Assembly: GCA_025603075.1 (NCBI GenBank)
Contig: MU626341.1
Location: 1-64,000 of the forward strand
Direction: 5' to 3'
Length of the DNA: 64,000 bases
Source: Neoconidiobolus thromboides FSU 785
Lineage: Eukaryota; Entomophthoromycota; Entomophthoromycetes; Entomophthorales; Neoconidiobolaceae
Below, piece after piece: positions 9,409-20,961 of this stretch. The notes under the pieces were generated by a model, which did not search any database, had not been told where the DNA came from, and saw nothing but the letters and a program-made list of their open reading frames with translations. How positions within the stretch are numbered: position 1 is the stretch's first letter; every line of letters begins with the position of its first letter. The position numbers and the translations under genes were made by a program.

Positions 9409-9924
9409 GTTAAATCGATTTGTCAATTTCTTTTATTTTATCATTATTAATTTTTAAAATAAACTGGTTTACTATTAAGTGCTGTTAATTTCTTTTATAT
9501 TTTATGTAACTTTGTTGATTATTTGGTTCCCATCATCATACAGATTAGAATAGTAGATCTAGAGAGTTTATAGAAGATATAGGCTAATTTTATTATAAAC
9601 TGTTGAAAGTATTGCTCAAATAGATGTCGCGTTATTATTAAAATAAAGAGAGTACCCAAATTAAGAGATATAGTATCAAAAACCTCAAGATCCTTTAAAT
9701 CTGTTTGAAACGTTAACTTTAACTCATACTTTTTTATAATTTGATGTTAATTTATACAAAAAATAGAAATGATAGGAGCAGTAATTTAGGAAATCGTAAA
9801 TGTATTTTTTGAGGTGCTTCTTTAGTTTGGGAACTCAAAACAATAGAATACTTTTTTTTTGAAAATTTTAATTTTTACAAGCATTAGTTGTTGGAATGGT
9901 AACAAAAAATTTAATTAAATATAT
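9409..9924. other. No gene seen
   Basis: AT-rich spacer with scattered stops in all frames. Confidence 0.45.
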
Positions 9925-10023
9925 GGGTATATTTTTTTTTGGTTTCTTTGCTTTTTCTATTCTTTAAACACTATTTGAGTGGAAAATTATTAGCAAAATT
10001 CTCAAACACAAAAATATATCCCC
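9925..10023 (-). mobile_element. MITE family M1, complete copy
   Basis: 99 bp in reverse orientation, flanked by ATAT (9921-9924) and ATGT (10024-10027). The left end has drifted to GGGTATAT. The spacer from here to 10467 shows no gene. Confidence 0.8.
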
Positions 10024-10467
10024 ATGTTTTTTGTTAAAAATTCACAACTTAACTTCGTACTACTCAAAAAGTGGACAAAATATTAAGGAAAAAAGGTAGT
10101 TTCATATGCTAAATCATTACTATTCTAATACAACCGTTAAAGTACAAATGGGCAATGACTAGTGGTAGCTTTTGTAACCAATAGTTTGTATTATTGTGCT
10201 TATTTACATCCAAATATTGGAATTTTGTTTTGAAATGAGAAGTAATTTATTATGATTAATACTTTACCAGCAATACTACCGATTAAAATCAAACTCTAAA
10301 AAGGTAGATCGTTTGATCAATGAGGCAGAATTGAAAGTAGTGAGAAGATCAATAATAAACAAAATAAAAAATATATAAGATTTTACATTTGATAAATTAA
10401 AGAAAAGATACATTTTCAAAAACAGATTCAACAAAAGTAAAAGTTATTTATAAACCAATATAAACAA

Positions 10468-10791
10468 ATGAAAGTGATAACTATAATTTTAATAATGGTT
10501 TGTTTGGTCCTATTTTACAATTGTAACCGTGTTTCTAAACTGCAATTAATAAGAAGGAGTATCAATCAAAACCCAAAGCCTTTGATTAGAAAGTTAATTA
10601 GAAGGAATCATAAGTCCATTAATTTCATCAAAAACAATTTAGTTGACTTGAATACAAATGGCGTGTTTAGCAGAAATAAAGACAATGAAGACAAAAAGGA
10701 CAAAAAAGAAAAAAAACCACTATTTGCTTGCTCATTCAACCTACCTTTCCTAAAAAAATCATCATCAAGTTTTGAGGATGACTTAATATAA
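10468..10791 (+). CDS. Small secreted basic protein with acidic tail
   Basis: Intronless, 107 residues. MKVITIILIMVCLVLFYNC looks like a signal peptide ending in a cysteine. A basic region follows with three LIRR/LIRK motifs (LQLIRRSI, PLIRKLIRRN), possible dibasic processing sites. Then come a charged KDNEDKKDKKEKK run, PLFACSFNLPFLKK, a serine run and the acidic end SFEDDLI. The upstream TATATAAG is at ~10373. Not a recognised family. The acidic C-terminus resembles that of other secreted proteins in this window. Confidence 0.6.
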   Translation: MKVITIILIMVCLVLFYNCNRVSKLQLIRRSINQNPKPLIRKLIRRNHKSINFIKNNLVDLNTNGVFSRNKDNEDKKDKKEKKPLFACSFNLPFLKKSSSSFEDDLI

Positions 10792-11067
10792 ATAAAGTAC
10801 AATAAATATAGTAATTCATTTTGAATTTTAAAAAATAGAATAAATTGTACTTCATTGTTACTCTTTTAATTAAAATAAGATTTCTCTTATAACTCGAAGC
10901 TTTATAAATTATAAAAACATGTAACTGTAGTTTCTTTATTATAGTGCTATCTATTAATTTATGATAATTTCAAGCTATATAAGAAAAATCAAATCTAAAT
11001 CACATCAGTGGTAACTTGAATAAGTGGCTGATAAAAGGTTTATAGTTTATTTATTACTGTTTTAAGT

Positions 11068-11523
11068 TTAGAGTTTATCATCCTCGTAGTCCACGGGCTT
11101 ACTCATATCGACAGGCACACTTCCAGTTTGCGGTTCTTTTGGTTTAGGGACCTCACCATTTGTGATAGTTTTTACTGTTTTACCGAGTGCTTTACCAACA
11201 GCCAACCCTGCAACTCCTCCAGCAATTTCTCCTTTATTAATATCATCAGCATCTTTATTTCTAGTAGCATCTGTAACTCCTTTTCCAATTGCTCCAATCC
11301 CTACCCCAAGTCCACCGGCGACATTATTAAGTGGATTATAAATACCCTTTTCCTCTTTTTTGGTAACAGTGGAGCCAAAAGAAGTGCCTAGTGAGCTTAT
11401 AGTTGAACCAAGGGTACCACCAAGGAAGTTAAATGCGTTACCTTCTCCAGGATAAGCAGGAAGAGCAAGTAAACTATTATTAGATATCAATGCTAAGCAG
11501 ATTAAACTATTTGTTAATTTCAT
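11068..11523 (-). CDS. Secreted glycine-zipper protein, copy 1
   Basis: Intronless, 151 residues. The signal peptide is MKLTNSLICLALISNNSLLA. The mature protein has NFLGGTLGSTISSLGTSFGS, then GGLGVGIGAIGKGVTDA and GEIAGGVAGLAVGKALGK, which are repeated GxxxG patterns (glycine zippers) known from membrane-inserting peptides. It ends PVDYEDDKL. A paralogue at 12411-12920 keeps every block. A TATAAATAGTC element lies 35 bp upstream of ATG. The role is unknown. Membrane insertion or oligomer formation is inferred from the GxxxG pattern. Confidence 0.68.
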   Translation of the reverse strand: MKLTNSLICLALISNNSLLALPAYPGEGNAFNFLGGTLGSTISSLGTSFGSTVTKKEEKGIYNPLNNVAGGLGVGIGAIGKGVTDATRNKDADDINKGEIAGGVAGLAVGKALGKTVKTITNGEVPKPKEPQTGSVPVDMSKPVDYEDDKL

Positions 11524-11557
11524 TTTTGATTTATATAGTTTCTATAGTTAAATTGCT

Positions 11558-11569
11558 GACTATTTATAA
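11558..11569 (-). promoter_or_regulatory. TATA element of glycine-zipper gene 1
   Basis: Minus-strand TTATAAATAGTC 35 bp before the start codon. The identical TATAAATAGTC precedes the paralogue at 12957-12968 at the same distance from its internal methionine. Confidence 0.6.
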
Positions 11570-12410
11570 TGTTATTAGCCATTATTTAATAGATCGATTA
11601 TCATGATAAACATATTTTATTATTTATTTTAACCAATTCTAACATTAAACTGCATTAATGAAATCAAACTTATGCGACTGTATTGTAATATTGAAGTTTA
11701 AAAACTTAATTTTAGCCAGGCGGTAAACAATAATTTAAATTGTTATGTCTGTTTTATTGCAATGTATTGTTAATGCTTATCAATTGGCCTATTATCCTTA
11801 AAAATCAGTGTTTTTGATATCGAAAGCTTTTTTCATGTAATGGAAAAAGCTGAATGAACTATAAAATGATTTATGTCAAAGTTGCCCTTTATCTAATCAA
11901 TATCAGAATATTCACTTAAGTGCTGTGTTCGTTCAACGAAAAAAGAGTTATGACTGTTTACGGTATTAAAGATTATCCTTAAATCAACCAAAAAACTATT
12001 ATTAAATACTTCATTGACCTTATTGTATAAGTTTATGGAAAGTGGTGAATTCTTTTCGAAAAGTTCAGTCATTATACTCACTTTTTCACTCTCTTGTTAT
12101 TTTATATTTAGATTCCTTACCAGCCTTTGATCTAGTATGAATATGTGGTAAAACTCGCATTTGAAAAAATGAAGGGAAATAAAACATCGTTATTTTTATT
12201 AACATATTACTGATTGATATAAATGCAAAAGCCATACTTGAGAAAGGTAGAGACAAAGGTAAGACAAGATAGTAGTAAAAAAGCAATTACTCGTTTGTTC
12301 ATTTACCTAACTCAATTTCTTTGAGAAATCAGATGAAATAGGTGATAGTAATTATTAGATAAAAATCTTATTAACTTACCTTGAACCTTTAGTTTTTGAT
12401 AAATTTAACT
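11570..12410. other. No gene supported
   Basis: Spacer between the two glycine-zipper genes. Two minus-strand open frames of 62 and 66 codons (11893-12081, 12086-12286) lack a signal peptide, similarity or intron structure and are not called. Confidence 0.45.
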
Positions 12411-12920
12411 CTAAAGTTTATCATCATCATAATCTATCGCACCATCTTTCACAATGACATTTTCTTTAGGTTTGGGTGTAGATTGTTTAGTTACTTCTCC
12501 ATTTATAATCGTTTTTAGTGTTTTTCCTGCTGCTGTTCCAAAAGCTACACCTGCAACACCACCTACAACCTCAGCTTTAGTAGCTTTCTCATTACCAAAT
12601 TTGGCTTTTGTTGCTGCTGTTACTGATTTTCCAACGGCACCGAAGGCAGATCCAAGACCACCAGCAATAATATTGACTGGATTATCTTTATCTGTTTCTT
12701 TCTCTTTTTTCGTAATTGCAGAATCAAATGAAGTGCCTATAGAGCTCATAACGGAACCTGCCGCAATTCCAAGGAAACCAACTGGATTGACTTTGTCAAA
12801 GTCTTTTGATTTAACTTGACCAAAACTAAATGATTTACCTTGTCCAAATTTAATTGGAAATGAATATAGAATGTTATTTAATACTAACGCTAACCCGATT
12901 ACATTAGTGAACAGTCTCAT
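12411..12920 (-). CDS. Secreted glycine-zipper protein, copy 2
   Basis: Intronless, 169 residues from the ATG at 12920. An in-frame ATG at 12947 would add nine residues but lies only ~10 bp from the TATA element and spoils the signal peptide. MRLFTNVIGLALVLNN aligns with the start of the gene at 11068-11523. The mature part has VGFLGIAAGSVMSSIGTSFD, GGLGSAFGAVGKSVTAA and GVAGVAFGTAAGKTLKT (glycine zippers), then the acidic end AIDYDDDKL. The insert after the signal peptide (FGQGKSFSFGQVKS) is private to this copy. Function unknown. Confidence 0.68.
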   Translation of the reverse strand: MRLFTNVIGLALVLNNILYSFPIKFGQGKSFSFGQVKSKDFDKVNPVGFLGIAAGSVMSSIGTSFDSAITKKEKETDKDNPVNIIAGGLGSAFGAVGKSVTAATKAKFGNEKATKAEVVGGVAGVAFGTAAGKTLKTIINGEVTKQSTPKPKENVIVKDGAIDYDDDKL

Positions 12921-12956
12921 TTTCAATCTATACAAAGCTGTAAACAATTTGTTTTT

Positions 12957-12968
12957 GACTATTTATAG
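12957..12968 (-). promoter_or_regulatory. TATA element of glycine-zipper gene 2
   Basis: Minus-strand CTATAAATAGTC, 37 bp from the ATG at 12920. Its position matches that of the paralogue's TATA and supports the shorter start. Confidence 0.6.
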
Positions 12969-13057
12969 TATAGAGTAGCATACATAAATGATTTTCATGA
13001 TAGCCCTTTTTAAGAAAAAATTTAAATCTGGCGTACAAATCTAATTTTTTTTTATAT

Positions 13058-13151
13058 GGATATCTTTTCTGATTTCACTGTTTTTCCATTTTCTAAATGC
13101 TATTGAATCGAAAAATTATTAATAAATTGTTAAACAAGCATACTCATGCTC
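13058..13151 (-). mobile_element. MITE family M1, diverged copy
   Basis: Reverse orientation, strongly mutated (core TTTCTAAATGCTATTGAATCG). The flanks are ATAT at 13054-13057 and ATGT after 13151. Confidence 0.6.
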
Positions 13152-13395
13152 ATGTTTCGTAAATTTAGCAGTTCCCTTTTAACAATTTTAAAGTTCTCTC
13201 AAAGTCCAAATCTCATAAAATGATATATTTTATCTGATTAGATTAAATGTATACCTTTAGTCAATAAAAAAATAAAATTTCTATTACTACATTTTTATTA
13301 TATTGAAAGAATTAGATTACAAAATGATTGATGGTGTATAAATGGGCACAAGGTTAAAGTAGAAAAACAATACTATATAGTTACATACTAGTGTA

Positions 13396-13450
13396 GTAAT
13401 ATCTCATTTGGCTTCATTACTTTCTCTGTTTTTTAAGCGCTATTAAGTAA
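13396..13450 (-). mobile_element. MITE family M1, truncated copy
   Basis: Half element containing TTGGCTTCATTACTTTCTC and TTTTAAGCGCTATT. The other half is lost. From here to 14285 no gene is seen. Confidence 0.55.
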
Positions 13451-14285
13451 AAAAAAAAGGTAGTAGATTAGATAAAAAAGATATTTACATGTGTATTTCT
13501 AAAAAATCATTTTATCAACTAATGTTTTAAAATTTATATCAAAATTCTAATAAACTATAAGTTAAAACACTGCCAAATAAAATATTACAATTTAAGCTTG
13601 AATCATCAGTCTATTATGAAATTTCGAAGAGTACATATTACTTTTAAATTGCAAAATTTGAAAAATCTATTTATCTAGTGTTCAATAAAAATTGAAAATT
13701 TCAAAATAAACTAGAATCTAAGCTTGTATAATTTTAATAGATTCACTAAAATGACAAATGAAATGCTATAAATGGATATTGATGTTAATTTTCAAGTTTG
13801 AAAACTAAAAAACATATTTATTGAAAAATTAGCTTAAAATTAAGACAATAATAGCTAAATGCCAATAATTGAGCTTCTATGATCTTTAAGTATAATAAGA
13901 ATATTCACTAGTAAAGTATAAATCATAAATGATAAGAACCGTCTATTTCTTTATTTATAAAAATCCAAAGACCAACAAAAAGGATCCTTTTTAATGCTTT
14001 CATTATTGTAGTTAATTTCCAGGGGGGAGTAGTTACCCAAATTAATTGGTTAAATTAAATTAAAGCCACCAATTGAGAAGCTATGATTGGTTGAAAATTC
14101 AGTTCTTAATAAAGTTGTTCAATTTTCCACCCATTTAAGCTTAAAAAAGACAAATTGAACTGCTTTTTTTTAATTAATTTAAATTATTCAATCAACTAAA
14201 TAACTTTTATTGAAAGTTATTTATTTTATATAACTATTAGTCTTTTTTTATCATCATTAACATAAAGCGATAATTTTATTCTATC

Positions 14286-17200
14286 ATGTTATCACCAACA
14301 TCAACCGATCGACCATCCAGTAGGATTTCAATTAATTCAACAGCTTCACAAAGTACCTCAGTTAAAGTAGCAGTAAGGGTACGTCCATCCGCGAATAAAG
14401 CAAGAAAAGGTACACCAATGAATCATGAAAATATAGCAATACAAGTGTCCATGCCATTAAAAACTATATTTTTACCAACATCCAAACAAAGCTATGTATT
14501 TGATTATGTATTTGATGATACTATTACTCAACCTACTATTTATGAAACAGCTATTGATCCCATGGTTGCTACTTTTATGTCTGGTTTTAATGTTACCGTA
14601 CTTGCTTATGGTCAAACTTCATCAGGTAAAACTTATACTATTGGGACATCTGGGGTAGAGGATTCTGACTCAGAAGGTATTATTCCAAGAGCTGTGCGAA
14701 GCATCTTTGAAAAATGTAATCAATTGGTATCATCTGAAGAAGAAGTGGAACTGGAACTTAAAGTATCTTATTTAGAACTTTATAATGAAGATTTATTTGA
14801 TCTTTTAAATGGCGGTGTTGGAGCTGGTAAATCCAATGTAGCTATTAGAGAAGATAAAAAAGGTCGAATTATTTGGTCTGGTGCTAAAGAAGTAATAGTT
14901 GCCTCTTCACAAGATGTTTGGAAGTAAGTTTTTTTAAGTTGAAATTTCTTTTGTTATTAACTCCTATTTTAGCTTATTACAAGAAGGATCTACAAGGAGA
15001 AGTGTAGCTAGTACTAAAATGAATCAAAATTCTTCACGTTCTCATGCTATTTTTTCAATTAATTTAATTCAAACTAAAACTAAAAATCAAATGAAGACCC
15101 AATTAAGGTCCAAGTTCCATTTTGTGGATCTTGCTGGTTCAGAAAGTGTAAGTTTAAATTATTATTTAAAAAATGGACTTTACTTAGTGTAAATTTTTTA
15201 GTTGAAAAAAACCGATGCAAGTGGTGATCGAGCTAAGGAAGGTATCAACATTAATTCCGGTTTATCCGCTTTAGGGAATGTGATAAGTGCTCTAGCTGAT
15301 CCAGAATTAACCCATATTCCATATCGTAATTCCAAATTAACCCGATTATTACAAGACTCAATTGGTGGTAATAGTTATACCGTAATGATAGCTTGTGTAT
15401 CACCCAATTTAGCGGATATTTATGAAAGTCAAAGTACTTTGAGTTATGCTCATCGAGCGCGTAATATCAAAATTAAAGCAAAAAAGAATCAAGAGGATGT
15501 AACGGATGTTAAAGCATTAAGAAATATAATATTTAGTTTAGAACAACAATTAAAAAATTCCAAAGATGTTAAAGATGAAGTAACACAAGAAGAAATTATG
15601 AGAAAAAATATGATGATATTTTCATTAACAAAAGATAGTTTAAAATATCGTGCTACCGTAGATAAATTAAAAAAACAATATAGTGATTTAATTGAAAAAG
15701 TTAGTTCTCGTCGTTCCTTGACTTCTATTTCTAGAGAAGATTTATCAAAGTCATTTATCAGTGAAGATATTTCAGTGACTTCAGATGCAACCGCAGATAC
15801 CAATCCTTATATGAATTTTATGTCCATTCTTGAAGGTTATGAAGAAGAACAAAATAAATTAAAGGAAGAAATTGATAACTTGAATAAAAAATATTCAAAT
15901 CAAAAGGAAGAACTTATAGAAGCTCTTACCCAACTGGTTGACGTGGAAACAGAAAACGAAAAGGAAAAGAAAACTGCTCAAGAACAAAAAGATCAATTAA
16001 GTAACTTGGAAAATAAATATCAATCTCTCTTTAAGGTTGTTACTAGTCTTAATGAACCAATAACTAATTTATTATCTTATGATAACTTGGAGTTTGATTC
16101 TACTAAGCTTATTGAACTGTCTGAAGAAGAATTAGAGTTAAAATTAAAAAAAATTCAAGAACAAGCTTTATTAATCAATCTAGAAAAACAAGAGATGTCC
16201 AATAAACTACAAACCTTAATTAATGAAAATACTGAATTACGTAAAGACATAGGAACTTATTCCAATTCCTTATCATTACAATTTAATAATCCAGAGTTAT
16301 CAAAATTACAAGTTAATCACACAAAAGATGCAAACGGCGATTCAAGCCTTAATGGTTCACCAGCTACTAACCCAGATATTAATGTACCTACCGGTACTAT
16401 TAGTAGCTTAAATTCAGATATGGTATCTGAATTTAATTATTTAGAATTAAAAGAAAAGTATGAATTGATTCAGAGAGAAGCTGATACTTTTCGTCAACAA
16501 TTGGTAGCATATGGTCATTTTAATAGTGATGAGAGTAATCAACATACCATTCAAAAACTTGAAGAAGAAATTATTAGTTTGGAAAAGAATGGAATGGAAG
16601 CGAATGTAAAGGAGATTAATGGGACTGAAATAAAGGAGAAAAAAGTCGATGGAGATATAGATATGGAGGAGTATAAAGTAAATGAATTGGAGTTGATGAA
16701 AGAGATAGCCGATTTACAACATTTGCTGGCAAATAAGAATGATATTTTGATAGACGCAGAGAGTAAAACTCAACAAGTGGAACTTGGATTTAGTAAGTTT
16801 AAATTCGAAATGGAAAGGGAGATATTAATTTCTAAAGAAAAAATTCAAAGTTTAATGAGTCAAATCGATATATTAAAAGAGAAGTCTGATGAGGATGATA
16901 AATTGAAGTTGGAATTAAATCATCAAATTGAAACTTATAAACAAAAAATTAACGAATTGGAATATCAATTTAATAATGAGGATAAGTTAAAAAGTGATTT
17001 AAATCAAGAAATTGAGACGTATAAATCCAAAATAAGCGAATTGACTAATCATATTGAAGAATTGGAAGTTAAAGGTACTACTGACGATAAGTTAAAATCC
17101 GATATGAATCAAGAAATTAATAGTTATAAACAAGAAATTGACAATCTAAGTAATCAAATTGAAGAATTGAAACTTAAATCAATAGAAATTGAAGAATCTT

Positions 17201-18636
17201 TTAATCAATCTAAAGAAGAAGAAATTGAAAATATAAAGAAAGAATGTGAAAATAAATTAAAATTAAGCGATATTAAAATCCAAGAATTAGAAGATATTTT
17301 TAATCTTCAACTTAATGAATATAAAACATTAACAAGTGATAAAAAGATACTTGAGGAAGAATTGAACTCCAAAATTAGTGAAATTGATGACTTAACAGAA
17401 CAATATAATCAGGCTTATTCAGCTTTACAATTAGATTTTAAAATGAGTAATGATTTTACGGATTCTTTGAAAAAAGAATTGATCCAAAAGGAACAAGAGA
17501 TTGATAATAAAAACGAAGAAATCAATTTGATTCAAGAAAAGTTACAAATTTATGAAAATGAATTAAAAATAATGGATCAAAAAAAGAAAGAAATTGATGG
17601 ATTAAATACAAAAATTGAACAACTTCATAATGATATTCAAATTCAAGAGAAAAACTATTCCTCAGCATCCACAAGAAATAGTCAATTATTAATGGATTTT
17701 GATCAACAACAAGAAGAAGTTAAGGTATTAAGTATTAAATTAAGTGAAACAAGTAAAGAGTTGGAAGAATTTAAACAAAAATATGAACAAGAAGCGATTG
17801 AAGTTAAACAAACAAAATCCAAAATTGAACAATTAAAACTTGAAAAAGATCAGCAAGTTCAATTACTTCAACAATCATCTGATGAAATTCAACTTCAATA
17901 TGAACAAAAACTAAAAGAATCAGAATCCGTGATTAAAAATATGGATTCTATCAAATTCGAATTAGGTTTGGCATTAAAACAAATTGGAGAACACAAAGAA
18001 ATAATTCAATCTCATGAATCGAATAATCAAGCTTTAAAACTAGAAATTGAAGCTAAAAAAGAAATTATTAATCAATTAAGTAATGAAGAATCCCTATTAA
18101 AACAGGAACTAAATCAATTAGAATCTATGATGAAAGAGAAAGATATGGAAAATCATGAATTACAAAGTTTAAAAAGTAATAGTCCCAGTATTACTAATGA
18201 TGAATTACAAACTATTTTACAAGAAAACAAAAAATTACGTATAACAATCGACGAATTAAGAGCTGAAATTCAATCGAATAATGAATTAGTAGAAATATTT
18301 GAAATCGAAATTCAAAAAAGCGATAAAGAAAAAGAGACACATATGACTCAAATCAATGATTTAAAATCACTTGTTTCTGAAAGAGAAAACAAATTAAGTC
18401 AAATCATGGAAGAGTTACAAACTCAAAGAAGAGAAAGTAAATTAACTATTGAAGATTTGGAAGTGAAGCTACAAACATTAAGTAGAAAGAGCTCTTATCT
18501 TACTAGAAATCATTTAAATTCAAATAGTAATGTAGATGATTCCAGTTCGAGGACAGAATCGGTTAGGAATTCGATTTCTCCTACACCTTCTCATACTGGG
18601 TCCCGTAGGAGCAAGAAAAAATTTATGTGTATTTAA
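14286..18636 (+). CDS. Kinesin-4 family motor protein
   Basis: Three exons (14286-14923, 14973-15147, 15202-18636) encode 1415 residues. The N-terminal motor shows KVAVRVRP, the P-loop [10 protein letters not shown] (residues ~109-118), switch [12 protein letters not shown] and switch [33 protein letters not shown] and [20 protein letters not shown] follow. The motor ends with [10 protein letters not shown]. The [12 protein letters not shown] and GNVISAL wording is that of kinesin-4 (KIF4/KIF21). The motor is followed by ~1000 residues of coiled coil (many E/K/Q/L heptads) and a basic serine-rich end [10 protein letters not shown]. The likely role is a plus-end directed, microtubule-dynamics or transport motor. 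Length is in the family range. The rather polar repeats [16 protein letters not shown] and [16 protein letters not shown] are a recent internal duplication in the coil. Confidence 0.92.
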
Positions 18637-18853
18637 AAAAAAGGAAGTTGGTAATTTTCTAGTGGGTTAATGCTTATTAACTACGTTATTCTTTTTTAAT
18701 AGCAATTATTTTCAATTAATAAAAAAAATTATTTTTATGTTTTTATTTTTTCATTAAATTGGATTTTGAAACAGCTTAAATTGAAGATTATGAATTTTAA
18801 TGAAATTGAAATCAAAATTGCATTTTTTAATCATTTTAATTTCTATATAAAAC

Positions 18854-20056
18854 ATGAGTTGGTTTCCGTCTTACAAACCCCAAAATTTAGATGATGATTA
18901 TAGTAGTATTGAAGAATTTAGTAGCGATTTAGAAGGTTGGTGTATTAATTCCAAAAAGATTAAACTGAAAGAAGAGGTAGAACAAGTTACTCAACAACAA
19001 GTAATTCAACAAGAAGTGATTGAAAACAAACGTTTTAATGCAGAAGAGGAGTCGAAGGAAGAGGAAACTGAAATATTGGAAGATATTGAAGAATTTAGTA
19101 GCGATATTGAAGCTAGAAATCAAAATAATAATAAGCTTAAAGTAATGAATGTTGATAGTTTAAATCAGCAATTTAATATTAGTAATGATTCGATTGAGTA
19201 TAATAGTATTTCAGAGACTTTTGAAGAACAAGATTCAATATTACAAGGACTTGATTTCAATGATAAAGTACAAGATCCATTACCTGAAGAACAAAATAAA
19301 GAGATGGAAATATTTGAAACTGCTTGTATTTCCGATTTTATTCATGAAAGTTATGTGAAAATTTTGAATGCTGAAAAACAAAATGATCCTCAATTAGCTA
19401 TTGATGTATTTACTAAAAATAATAAGGAAGAAAAGGTATATTTTAGTAATGAGTAAGTTGATTTTTTTTATTTAAATTTGTAATTATCAATTTTTAATAA
19501 AGCAATTAGAAAAAATAGTCTGGCTTTTCGATGTCAAAAAGTATATCAAGAATGTGAAATGGATCATAAATTATTCGATTATTTGAGATTTACTAAAGGT
19601 AATATTTAAGATACTCTATTAAAAGATATTTAAATAATATAACAGAATTAATTGATATTAATTTTAGATTTTAATCCAAAACAAAGTATTAAAGTGAAAA
19701 TAATATCAATTGAAAATCAACCTCAAACTAAAGATTTGAATTTATTTGAAGAAAATGTTATAAACTTTAATATAGTTTTAACGGAGATAATACAACTTCA
19801 TGATACTTCAAACAACAATAGTAAACAACATCAACTTCAAATTGGTCAACAAATAATAGTTATATTAATTAATTCTTTTATTGATTTTGAGATAAAAGAT
19901 TATACAAAATTAAAATTAATTGAATTAAAAAATCAATTGTTAAAAGAAGATTCATATTTGAATATCTATCACCCTTTTTTTATTAAAGATTGGAAATTAA
20001 ATCATATTAAGGAATGTCCAGTTGTTATTACTTATAAATTCAATTTGTGTAATTGA
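18854..20056 (+). CDS. Unknown acidic protein, three exons
   Basis: Exons 18854-19452, 19510-19598 and 19668-20056 join in frame through GT-AG introns (57 and 69 bp) to 358 residues. The first part is acidic and glutamine-rich and carries two copies of a short motif, SIEEFSSDLEG and DIEEFSSDIEA. Exons 2-3 hold a structured stretch of alternating beta-type sequence (SIKVKIISIENQ, NFNIVLTEIIQL, IGQQIIVILINSFIDFEI) followed by YLNIYHPFFIKDWKLN. That layout is compatible with an OB-fold, but this is only an impression. No family recognised. It lies 217 bp downstream of the kinesin gene, same strand. Confidence 0.6.
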
Positions 20057-20479
20057 TATAGGAATAGTCAATAAAATGAGACATTGAAGTTGATAATGGT
20101 AGCAAGTGATAAAATTGAAAGAAGAAGAATCGGTAAATTAATTTTTATTTATTAAAAGTTTAAAACTTATTGATATTTTACTATTTCATTTCATTTTTAT
20201 TATAGTTTATAATTGTATTTTGTATATATTTTTCTTAGCCTTTAATAATTTTCAAAGCCAAGCTTCGCTTTGAAACTTCTATTTTTAGTAAATACCAATA
20301 TAAATTTGGATTTTGATTTACAATTATGAAGATTAAATTTTTTATTTCAAATGTTAATAAATTGTAAAATATTAAATTAAATTCAACTAAAAGTAGTTTA
20401 TGTATATAAATAATATAAATTCAATCATCTGATATATCTTTGATCTTTATTTTTATTTTCTTTTATTTTAATAATAAAA

Positions 20480-20770
20480 ATGAAATTAATATTTATAACA
20501 ACTTTTATGCTTACCATCAACATTATTTCCACTCTTCATGTCCGTAACTTTCCATCACGACATCGACATGAATTAATTAAACGAGATGATTTTAATCCAT
20601 TTAATCTATTTGGTATAGTAGTGAATAACTTATCTAAAGCAATCACAGAAACTACCTCAAAAGTTACTGGGACTATTGCAGTAGGTGCTCATTTATTATC
20701 AAAACAAGATGTGGTACCTATGATTCCTAAAGCTGAAGAAAAGGTCAATCCAGACCAAGATAAAATTTAA
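20480..20770 (+). CDS. Small secreted protein with dibasic site
   Basis: Intronless, 96 residues. The signal peptide is MKLIFITTFMLTINIISTLH. A basic HRHELIKR stretch follows, ending in Lys-Arg, a candidate Kex2 cleavage point, which would release a mature form starting DDFNPFNLFGIVV. Then comes an alanine/threonine-rich region (ITETTSKVTGTIAVGAHLL) and the tail NPDQDKI. TATATAAATAA lies ~75 bp upstream. Not a known family. Confidence 0.62.
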   Translation: MKLIFITTFMLTINIISTLHVRNFPSRHRHELIKRDDFNPFNLFGIVVNNLSKAITETTSKVTGTIAVGAHLLSKQDVVPMIPKAEEKVNPDQDKI

Positions 20771-20961
20771 TTAAGCTACAACTGGTTGAGCATATAATTT
20801 TGTTTTTTATATAATATAAACAGAAATAAATAAAAACATTCAAATTAATAGTAAATAATAATAATAATGAATTAGATTAAGTTTAATTGAATATATTTTA
20901 TTTTATAAATTAAAGAAAGAATAAGAAGATAAGAGAAATATCAAAAATAAATTAAACAAGA

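Noticed and set aside
11893-12286. Two minus-strand frames of 62 and 66 codons
   Set aside because: No signal peptide consistent with the neighbours, no similarity, no promoter pattern.
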